Assembly (NCBI GenBank): GCA_009705165.1
Contig: WLCU01000056.1
Location: 1 to 6,537, forward strand
Direction of reading: 5' to 3'
Length of the DNA: 6,537 bases
Source: Actinomycetota bacterium
GTDB lineage: Bacteria > Actinomycetota > Actinomycetes > Nanopelagicales > Nanopelagicaceae
The position numbers were made by a program, and so were the translations under genes. Position 1 is the first letter of the stretch. Every line of letters starts with the position of its first letter. Below, one piece after another: positions 1 to 4,914 of this stretch. The notes under the pieces are model-generated. The model did not search any database and was not told the origin of the DNA. It saw nothing but the letters and a program-made list of their open reading frames with translations.

Positions 1-558
1 AACAGCCTGTTCACGAGTTAATGTGCTGTCACGATCGAGCCAATGTCTTGCAGTTACCTGGGCATAACCAATCATTCCGACTCCTAAAAGCATTGATGCC
101 TCTTTTGGAAGTCCAGTGTCGATAGAAATTACTGCACTTGCTGCAGCTGCACAGTCATAAGTCATGCGATTTAAACGTTCACGAACGGATGGTTCGACAC
201 TCATATCACTTTCAAAAAGCAATCTAAATGCTTCTCCTTCTTTTTCGATAAAAGCAAAATAGGCATCAACTGTTGCGTGAACGCGGTTTGCATTATCTGG
301 AGTCGAAGCAATTGCTTTCTGAATTTCAAAAACCAATGAATCAATGTGTAAATCAAGAACGGCTAAATAAAGCTCAAGTTTTGAAGGAAAGTGCTGATAC
401 AAAACTGGTTTGCTGACATTTGCACGATCAGCAATTTCATCCATTGCCGCTGAGTGATACCCAGCAGCGGTGAAAACTTCGAGTGCGGCAGAGAGCAATA
501 ATGCACGTCGCTCATCGCGTGGCAGTCGGCCTTTGTTTGAAACATCTAAATTACTCAT
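1..558 (-). CDS. TetR/AcrR-family transcriptional regulator, Rv3208-like (3' end cut by window)
   Basis: DNA-binding repressor-type regulator. The visible 186 residues begin at a forced ATG at 558, because an in-frame TAA lies at 567-565. The N-terminal TetR helix-turn-helix is clear: after GRLPRDERR (10-18) comes a first helix ending in a G-Y turn (33-34), then helices 2-3 at about residues 37-57 with MDEIADRANVSKPVLYQHF (39-57). The rest is the helical ligand/dimerisation domain, still open at base 1. From memory the sequence closely resembles mycobacterial Rv3208 (about 228 aa), so roughly 40 C-terminal residues should lie outside the window. Rv3208 also sits near moeZ in mycobacteria, so divergence from moeZ here looks like conserved synteny. 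The family often represses itself and its divergent neighbour, but the ligand and targets are unknown. I am sure of the family and fairly sure of the Rv3208 relationship. Confidence 0.93.
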   Translation of the reverse strand, partial: MSNLDVSNKGRLPRDERRALLLSAALEVFTAAGYHSAAMDEIADRANVSKPVLYQHFPSKLELYLAVLDLHIDSLVFEIQKAIASTPDNANRVHATVDAYFAFIEKEGEAFRLLFESDMSVEPSVRERLNRMTYDCAAAASAVISIDTGLPKEASMLLGVGMIGYAQVTARHWLDRDSTLTREQAV

Positions 559-641
559 CGCGCCTTATCGTAGAGGCAGGGATGGGGTAACCGCTAATAG
601 ATGTAGCAGTGCCTGCATGATTAAGGCAGAATTGGCCTCCT
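559..641. promoter_or_regulatory. Divergent promoter region between TetR gene and moeZ
   Basis: This 83-bp spacer must hold the promoters of both divergent genes. For the TetR gene a minus-strand TACGAT (572-567) fits the TAnnnT -10 consensus and ends 8 nt before its ATG, as in leaderless actinobacterial mRNAs; no good -35 box is visible. For moeZ there is only a weak candidate, CAGAAT at 627-632, 9 nt before the ATG. The pentamer AGGCA/TGCCT occurs three times: at 574-578, 610-614 (inverted) and 624-628. The last two form a 5-bp inverted repeat with a 9-bp spacer. If the TetR protein regulates itself or moeZ, its operator should be here. The assignment of an operator is speculative. Confidence 0.45.
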
Positions 642-1775
642 ATGAAAGTTCCTGCGCTAGTAAATCCAACCCTTGCGTTAAGCGGTGAAGAACTGCGCAG
701 ATATGGGCGACATATTGTGATTCCAGAATTTGGGGCAGAAGCTCAGTCTCGTTTAAAAACCGCAAAAGTTTTGTGTATTGGCGCAGGGGGTCTGGGATCG
801 CCTGCCCTTATTTATTTAGCTGCTGCCGGAATCGGAACTCTAGGAGTTGTTGATTTTGATGTTGTGGATGAAAGTAACTTACAGCGCCAAATTTTATTTA
901 CGCAAAGTGACATTGGTCGTCCAAAAGTTGAGGTAGCACGAGAACGGCTTTTGTCTATAAATCCAAATATCGCAGTAAACATTTATGGATTCAAGATTGA
1001 TGTTAGTAATGTTCTGTCAATCATGAACGAGTATGACATTGTGATTGATGCATCTGATAATTTTGCAACTAGATATTTAATCAATGATGCTGCAGTTTTG
1101 CTCGATAAACCATATGTATGGGGTTCAGTAAATCGATTCGATGGTCAAGCAGCGATTTTTTGGAACACATATGGCCCTTGTTACCGATGTGTTCACCCGA
1201 ACGCTCCTGATCCAACGACTGTACAAAACTGCGCAGAAGCCGGAGTGCTTGGTAACTTATGTGCACTCGTTGCTTCTATGCAAGTTAATGAACTCATAAA
1301 AGCTATTACCGGTATTGGTGATCTCTCTATCGGGAAACTGATGATTTATGACGCGCTTACCGCAGAAAATTCAACAATATCTATCGGCAAGAACCCTGGA
1401 TGCGTAGTGTGCAGCGAAAATCCCACACAAACAGAGTTACTAGCAAATTATGAAGAATTCTGTGGTGTGCTAAATAACGCTGAAATCTCAGCGGCTGCAT
1501 TACAAACTAAAATGCTTGCCGGTGAAGATTTTATGCTTATTGATGTGCGAGAAGCCGATGAATTCGAACACTCTCGAATCCCAGGTTCAGTATTAATACC
1601 TAAAGGCTTTTTCTTGGATTTGTCCGTGCTTTCGCACCTACCTAGAGATAAAGAGATTATTCTTCACTGTCGCTCAGGAGTTAGATCTGCATTGTGCTTA
1701 GAAGTAATTCAAAGCAATGGCTTTACAAACTCACGGCATTTGCGCGGAGGAATACTTGAATGGGAGAAGTTATGA
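642..1775 (+). CDS. moeZ: MoeZ: sulfur-carrier-protein adenylyltransferase/sulfurtransferase (MoeB-rhodanese fusion)
   Basis: Adenylates the C-terminal Gly-Gly of ubiquitin-like sulfur carrier proteins and then transfers sulfur to make the thiocarboxylate. In actinobacteria, MoeZ serves molybdopterin synthesis (MoaD-type carriers) and CysO-dependent cysteine synthesis. The N-terminal E1-like domain (about 13-260) has the nucleotide loop GAGGLGSP (47-54), the R-Q-I-L segment after DESNLQR (76-82), DASDN (136-140) with the likely Mg-binding D139, the conserved C197, and zinc-binding pairs C180/C183 and C254/C257. The C-terminal rhodanese domain (about 285-377) carries the active-site loop CRSGVRS (343-349) with C343 as persulfide cysteine. 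The length of 377 aa is normal or slightly short for MoeZ (about 390). The ATG at 642 is the first start after an in-frame TGA (618-620), and no strong Shine-Dalgarno precedes it. It heads an operon with mshB. No key residue is missing. Confidence 0.95.
   Translation: MKVPALVNPTLALSGEELRRYGRHIVIPEFGAEAQSRLKTAKVLCIGAGGLGSPALIYLAAAGIGTLGVVDFDVVDESNLQRQILFTQSDIGRPKVEVARERLLSINPNIAVNIYGFKIDVSNVLSIMNEYDIVIDASDNFATRYLINDAAVLLDKPYVWGSVNRFDGQAAIFWNTYGPCYRCVHPNAPDPTTVQNCAEAGVLGNLCALVASMQVNELIKAITGIGDLSIGKLMIYDALTAENSTISIGKNPGCVVCSENPTQTELLANYEEFCGVLNNAEISAAALQTKMLAGEDFMLIDVREADEFEHSRIPGSVLIPKGFFLDLSVLSHLPRDKEIILHCRSGVRSALCLEVIQSNGFTNSRHLRGGILEWEKL
1746..1750 (+). promoter_or_regulatory. Shine-Dalgarno for the upstream mshB start
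   Basis: GGAGG inside the 3' end of moeZ lies 9 nt before ATG 1760. A second, weaker GGGAG (1762-1766) lies 5 nt before ATG 1772. The stronger motif favours 1760, while the ATGA stop/start overlap with moeZ favours 1772. Either gives the same enzyme apart from four residues. Confidence 0.6.
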
Positions 1776-2626
1776 AAAGTTCTTACGAAGGTTATCGAAT
1801 TCTCTTAGTCCATGCTCATCCTGATGATGAAACAATTAACAATGGCGCAACAATGGCACTTTACGCATCACTTGGGGCAGATGTAACTCTAGTTACTTGT
1901 ACTCGAGGAGAAGAGGGCGAAGTCCTTGTCCCAGGTTTATCTCATTTAGCAAGTAGTCATCAAGATTTATTAGGTGCTCATCGAGAAATTGAGTTAGCAA
2001 ATGCTATGAAAGCCCTTGGAATTACTGACTATAGATTTCTTGGACATTATCGCGACAGTGGAATGATGGGCACAGATCAAAATAATCGGCCAGATGTTTT
2101 CTGGCAAGCAGATCTTGATTCGGCTGCACGTGAATTAGTAAATATCATCGAAGAAATTAAGCCTCACGTTCTTATCACTTATGATGAAATCGGTGGATAT
2201 GGACATCCCGATCATATTCAAGCTCACCGTGTTGCTATGCGAGCTAGCGAGCTTGCAACTTGGCAGATCCAAAAAATCTATTGGAACACAATGCCTAAAT
2301 CAGTTATTGCTGAAAGCATTGCAAAAATGAAGGAGATAGGCTCAGATTTCTTTGGAGCCGAAACAGCCGATGATCTTCCATTTGCTAAAGATGATTCCCT
2401 AGTCACAACTTTGATTGACGGAAATGAATTCGTTCAAGCCAAAATGGATGCTATGAAAGCTCATGAAACTCAGATTGCCTTGGATGGTCCATTTTTTGCT
2501 CTTTCTAATAATTTAGGTTTGCAAGTGTGGGGACACGAGTACTACACGCTTGTAAAAGGCAATAAAAGCGCACCTTTTGATTCCGCTGGTCGAGAAAGCG
2601 ATTTAACTTCAGGAGTACAGCTTTGA
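1760..2626 (+). CDS. mshB: MshB: N-acetyl-1-D-myo-inositol-2-amino-2-deoxy-alpha-D-glucopyranoside deacetylase
   Basis: Zinc-dependent PIG-L/LmbE-type deacetylase of mycothiol synthesis. It removes the acetyl group from GlcNAc-inositol so that MshC can attach cysteine. The metal motif AHPDDE is at 19-24, giving H20 and D23 as zinc ligands and D22 as the general base. The second motif, Y147-G148-H149-P150-D151-H152, supplies the third ligand H152 and the catalytic H149. These match H13, D15, D16, Y142, H144 and H147 of the M. tuberculosis enzyme as I recall them. The length of 288 aa is normal for MshB (about 290-300). It overlaps the end of moeZ and touches the following membrane-protein gene. 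An alternative ATG at 1772 forms an ATGA overlap with the moeZ stop. The homologous mycothiol-conjugate amidase Mca is less likely, given the length and the small membrane-protein gene that follows. Cytoplasmic. Confidence 0.9.
   Translation: MGEVMKSSYEGYRILLVHAHPDDETINNGATMALYASLGADVTLVTCTRGEEGEVLVPGLSHLASSHQDLLGAHREIELANAMKALGITDYRFLGHYRDSGMMGTDQNNRPDVFWQADLDSAARELVNIIEEIKPHVLITYDEIGGYGHPDHIQAHRVAMRASELATWQIQKIYWNTMPKSVIAESIAKMKEIGSDFFGAETADDLPFAKDDSLVTTLIDGNEFVQAKMDAMKAHETQIALDGPFFALSNNLGLQVWGHEYYTLVKGNKSAPFDSAGRESDLTSGVQL
2611..2615 (+). promoter_or_regulatory. Shine-Dalgarno of the small membrane-protein gene
   Basis: AGGAG within the mshB 3' end lies 10 nt before ATG 2626 and 7 nt before an adjacent in-frame TTG at 2623. 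It supports translation of the short downstream gene but does not decide between the two starts. Confidence 0.65.
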
Positions 2627-2937
2627 TGCGTTTTATCTTTTCAGTGCTCATAGGTGCAGGACTTGGAATTGGTTCGGTCTTTTTACATGCAACTTTGGTT
2701 CCTGTTAGTTTAATTTTTGTTTTGATCGCAACGATTGCTGGAATCTGGAGCATAGGCCGAATGTGGGATGGCAAAGCGCTTCGCATAGTTGCATCTATAA
2801 CTTGGACAGCAGTTGTTCTCAGAGCTGGGTTTCCTGGGATTAATGAAGAATATTTAATTGAAGGAACAGCTGTGGGAATTTCGCTTATTAACGTAGGTTT
2901 TATGGCTTTAGTTATTGCAATTTTATTGCCGGTTTAA
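2626..2937 (+). CDS. Small integral membrane protein following mshB (possibly DUF6113-like)
   Basis: A 103-aa, very hydrophobic protein with four predicted membrane segments at roughly residues 2-21, 23-43, 54-68 (short) and 79-102. The loops are short and include a basic stretch around residues 44-53. No catalytic motif or signal peptide is visible. The ATG overlaps the last base of the mshB stop (TGATG); a TTG at 2623 would add one residue. Small membrane proteins annotated DUF6113 follow mshB in other actinobacteria as far as I remember, and the position here fits that family, but I cannot confirm it. Translational coupling to mshB suggests a related role, such as at the membrane side of mycothiol metabolism. 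That is inference only. Its stop codon overlaps that of the convergent cysS gene. Confidence 0.8.
   Translation: MRFIFSVLIGAGLGIGSVFLHATLVPVSLIFVLIATIAGIWSIGRMWDGKALRIVASITWTAVVLRAGFPGINEEYLIEGTAVGISLINVGFMALVIAILLPV
2934..2937. other. Convergent overlapping stop codons (TTAA)
   Basis: The palindromic TTAA supplies TAA for the rightward membrane-protein gene (2935-2937) and TAA for the leftward cysS gene (2936-2934). The two coding regions therefore overlap by four bases, and no intergenic terminator is possible at this convergence. Confidence 0.95.
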
Positions 2938-4292
2938 AGCCAATCCCAGGTTTGCCCACTAGATGAATCTTTAATCTCTAGACCGGTAGCTTCTAGTTGC
3001 TGACGCAAGTCATCGCTCTCTTCCCAACGTTTTTCATTACGGGCAATTTCACGTTTGGCCAATAAAGCCTCTTGTAACTGATTGAGAGGCTTTACTTCTT
3101 CACGTCTTGCCAAATCCAATCCAAGAATTTGATCGGCAAAGAGAAAAACACCTGAACGATTAGCATGTGATTCATCCTTTTCAACATTTCTAAGAAATTG
3201 CAAAGCCCGAGGTGTGTCTAGATCATTTTCAATAATTTTTAGAAACTCAGTTGATGAATCGATTTCATTTATGCCCCATATTGCTATTTTCTTGCGCCAG
3301 CGTTTAATTGTTGCATCTGCTGCTTCAATTGCCGCCCACGTTAAATCCATTTGTGAGCGATATCGATTTTCAAGAAAACACAATCTGATTGCTAGCGGGT
3401 CGAAACCACGGTTTATTACATCAGTTAAAAGCACGACATTTCCTGAACTTTTCGACATTTTCCGGCCTTCGAAAAGTAAATGCTCGCCATGTAACCATAG
3501 GTCAACACTTTCATTACCTGTGATTGCATTTGATTGCGCACGCTCATTTTCATGATGCGGAAAGCGAAGATCAATTCCACCAATATGCAGATTAATGTGG
3601 CCACCAAGTAGATCTAGTGACATTGCTGAACATTCAATGTGCCAACCGGGAAATCCTGCTCCCCATGGTGAATTCCAAATCATCTCGCGACGCTCACCTG
3701 CATTTTTCCAAAGGGCCCAATCGGCATGAAAACGTTTAGCTCCATCTTCGGTGTACTCGTACCGATGTCCAGGCTTGAGTGCATCTAGGCGATTTCCACT
3801 TATTGCGCCATAGCCAGGAAAAGATTCGGCACTAAAGTACACAGTTTTATCGTCACCAACATATGCAAAACCTTTTTCAATTAACTCTTGAATCATTGTT
3901 TGCATCAAATCAATTGATTCACTGGCTCGAGGATATGCATCAGCCGGTCTGATATTTAAATTGTGTAAATCTGCATGAAAGCGTGCTTCATATTTTCGAG
4001 CCACAGCAAATGGATCTGTTTTTTCACTTTTAGCTTGGGCTAACATTTTGTCTTCAGATTCAAGATCTTCAGACATATGGCCAACATCAGTAATATTCTG
4101 AATGAGTTTAACTTTGATACCACTCAGCTCTAGAGTTCGACGGACCAAGTCAGAGAGCAAGAAAGTTCTTAAATTACCAACATGCGCATCGCGATATACG
4201 GTTGGACCACAACAATAAATTGTCGTTAGATCTTTTGTAGAACTCACTTTTGCAAGCGCCCTAGTGGCGGTGTCGTAGAGGGTCAGGCTCAC
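2934..4292 (-). CDS. cysS: Cysteinyl-tRNA synthetase
   Basis: Class I synthetase that charges tRNA-Cys with cysteine in the cytoplasm. The Rossmann catalytic domain has a HIGH-type motif HVGN (37-40) and KMSKS exactly (278-282). All four zinc ligands that select cysteine are present: C28, C221, H246 and E250, with the same spacing as C209, H234 and E238 in E. coli. The C-terminal end (about 408-452) has the tRNA-binding CysRS signature of an Arg/Lys-rich helix, SDDLRQQL (426-433), and a final GQTWDW (446-451). MshC, the mycothiol paralogue, is shorter (about 411 aa) and lacks this end. At 452 aa the length is normal. The start is GTG at 4292, overlapping the upstream stop as GTGA; only a weak GAGAAG precedes it. 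The N-terminal CGPTVYRDAHVGN style differs from the commonest actinobacterial CysRS and resembles the second form known in Streptomyces. Confidence 0.93.
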   Translation of the reverse strand: MSLTLYDTATRALAKVSSTKDLTTIYCCGPTVYRDAHVGNLRTFLLSDLVRRTLELSGIKVKLIQNITDVGHMSEDLESEDKMLAQAKSEKTDPFAVARKYEARFHADLHNLNIRPADAYPRASESIDLMQTMIQELIEKGFAYVGDDKTVYFSAESFPGYGAISGNRLDALKPGHRYEYTEDGAKRFHADWALWKNAGERREMIWNSPWGAGFPGWHIECSAMSLDLLGGHINLHIGGIDLRFPHHENERAQSNAITGNESVDLWLHGEHLLFEGRKMSKSSGNVVLLTDVINRGFDPLAIRLCFLENRYRSQMDLTWAAIEAADATIKRWRKKIAIWGINEIDSSTEFLKIIENDLDTPRALQFLRNVEKDESHANRSGVFLFADQILGLDLARREEVKPLNQLQEALLAKREIARNEKRWEESDDLRQQLEATGLEIKDSSSGQTWDWL

Positions 4293-4489
4293 TTCTTCTC
4301 AACCACTTCTTTCCAAAGTGCAATTTTTTCATCTGAAAAATTAATTAACTCATTGTGGCGATTTCGAAGCGTGACCGGAGACTCTAGGAAGCCAACAATG
4401 TCGCGAAATCCACCCTCGGGATCGTGTAAGCGGATTGTGACGCGCTTGCCAATCAGAGCGGCAAATCTATCTTCTAACCCATGCGCCAT
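4289..4489 (-). CDS. 66-aa stand-alone domain protein, resembling the N-terminal domain of actinobacterial GNAT acetyltransferases
   Basis: A short cytoplasmic protein with no signal peptide or membrane segment. Its sequence runs from a helix (RFAALIGKR, 8-16) into alternating strand-like segments: VTIRLHD (17-23), FRDIVGFLES (28-37) and ELINFSDEKIALWKEV (47-62). It suggests a small SH3-like beta barrel. From memory it resembles the N-terminal domain of some actinobacterial GNAT acetyltransferases near fdxA and of Rv0428c-type proteins, but here no acetyltransferase domain follows. The next base pairs start cysS through a GTGA overlap, so the two are translationally coupled. The ATG at 4489 is forced by an in-frame TGA at 4495-4493. 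A minus-strand TATCGT ends 6 nt before the ATG and suggests a leaderless mRNA. It is a real gene on coding evidence, but its function is unknown. Confidence 0.8.
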   Translation of the reverse strand: MAHGLEDRFAALIGKRVTIRLHDPEGGFRDIVGFLESPVTLRNRHNELINFSDEKIALWKEVVEKK

Positions 4490-4496
4490 GGCTCAA

Positions 4497-4521
4497 CGAT
4501 ATTGCCTTAGATGAAATATCG
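4497..4521. repeat. Perfect 7-bp inverted repeat, possible operator
   Basis: CGATATT (4497-4503) and AATATCG (4515-4521) are exact reverse complements with an 11-bp spacer, so the arm centres are 18 bp apart, close to two helical turns. The left arm covers the putative -10 box of the leftward operon, and the right arm falls next to the -35 zone expected for fdxA. A dimeric regulator acting on both operons would fit. A chance repeat in AT-rich DNA cannot be excluded. Confidence 0.4.
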
Positions 4522-4576
4522 CCTTCGGAGTGAGGATGCGATTACAATCGCCCTGTTGATTTCCAATTTTCTTAAC

Positions 4577-4581
4577 GGAGG
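4577..4581 (+). promoter_or_regulatory. Strong Shine-Dalgarno of fdxA (decides the GTG start)
   Basis: GGAGG lies 6 nt before GTG 4588, an ideal distance. With the MTYxIAEPC N-terminus known from other actinobacterial FdxA proteins, it fixes the start at GTG. Confidence 0.85.
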
Positions 4582-4587
4582 CAAGTC

Positions 4588-4908
4588 GTGACTTATGTGA
4601 TCGCCGAACCATGTGTGGATGTGAAAGATAAATCCTGCATCGCTGAATGCCCAGTGGACTGTATCTACGAGGGCGATCGCATGCTTTATATCCAAGCTGA
4701 TGAGTGTGTCGATTGCGGTGCCTGCGAACCAGTTTGCCCAGTAGAAGCGATTTACTACGAAGATGACGTTCCACCTCAGTGGAAAGAATTTGGAAAAGTT
4801 AACACTGAGTTTTTCGTTGAAATTGGATCCCCAGGAGGCGCGAGCAAAGTTGGCGCAACTGGAACCGATCACGCATTAGTAAAAGCTCTTCCACCAAAGA
4901 GCGAGTAA
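4588..4908 (+). CDS. fdxA: 7Fe ferredoxin FdxA ([3Fe-4S][4Fe-4S])
   Basis: Small soluble electron carrier of 106 aa, the usual length for actinobacterial FdxA/FdxC proteins. Eight cysteines fit the seven-iron pattern. By analogy with Azotobacter ferredoxin I, C9, C17 and C50 should bind the [3Fe-4S] cluster. C21, C40, C43 and C46 should bind the [4Fe-4S] cluster, and C25 would be the free cysteine. The core ECVDCGACEPVCPVEAI (39-55) and the tail with GSPGGASKVG (80-89) are typical of this family. Translation starts at GTG 4588 behind a strong GGAGG. dapC follows after 6 nt, the same order as Rv1177-Rv1178 in M. tuberculosis, so the pair is probably co-transcribed. Physiological partners cannot be told from sequence; cytochrome P450s and other oxidoreductases are typical ones. 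Confidence 0.96.
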   Translation: MTYVIAEPCVDVKDKSCIAECPVDCIYEGDRMLYIQADECVDCGACEPVCPVEAIYYEDDVPPQWKEFGKVNTEFFVEIGSPGGASKVGATGTDHALVKALPPKSE

Positions 4909-4914
4909 TCCTTC

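Larger units (their letters stand above)
4490..4587. promoter_or_regulatory. Divergent promoter region between the 66-aa gene and fdxA
   Basis: This 98-bp spacer separates two divergent operons. For fdxA, TACAAT at 4543-4548 is a good -10 box, which would put transcription start near 4555 and give a leader of about 33 nt; no clear -35 box is seen. For the leftward operon, TATCGT on the minus strand (4501-4496) ends 6 nt before the ATG, consistent with a leaderless start. A perfect 7-bp inverted repeat (4497-4503 and 4515-4521) spans the leftward -10 box and reaches the expected fdxA -35 zone. I see no terminator or riboswitch. Confidence 0.5.

Noticed and set aside
606..616. GCAG-TGC-CTGC short palindrome before moeZ, considered as an operator or hairpin.
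   Set aside because: Arms are only 4 bp with a 3-base loop and do not extend outward; too weak for a terminator or riboswitch.
470..688. 72-aa plus-strand open frame across the TetR/moeZ boundary.
   Set aside because: It overlaps the well-supported TetR coding region antisense and runs into moeZ in another frame; composition is low-complexity Ser/Arg without family resemblance.
1760..2626. Mca (mycothiol S-conjugate amidase) instead of MshB.
   Set aside because: Both have AHPDDE and the later His motif, but the YGHPDH context and the length fit MshB, and a small membrane-protein gene follows it as I recall for mshB loci.
2934..4292. MshC (mycothiol cysteine ligase) instead of CysRS, suggested by proximity to mshB.
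   Set aside because: The protein has the full CysRS C-terminal tRNA-binding end and 452 aa length, and its N-terminal motif is CGPTVY rather than the CGITPYDATHLGH style of MshC.
4518..4552. Direct repeat ATCGCC at 4518-4523 and 4547-4552 upstream of fdxA.
   Set aside because: Six bases in a 98-bp region is near chance, and the spacing (29 bp) does not match helical phasing; not listed as a site.
4507..4872. 121-aa open frame on the minus strand across fdxA.
   Set aside because: It is fully antisense to a highly conserved ferredoxin gene, shows no recognisable family, and is cysteine/histidine-rich only because of the complementary codons.
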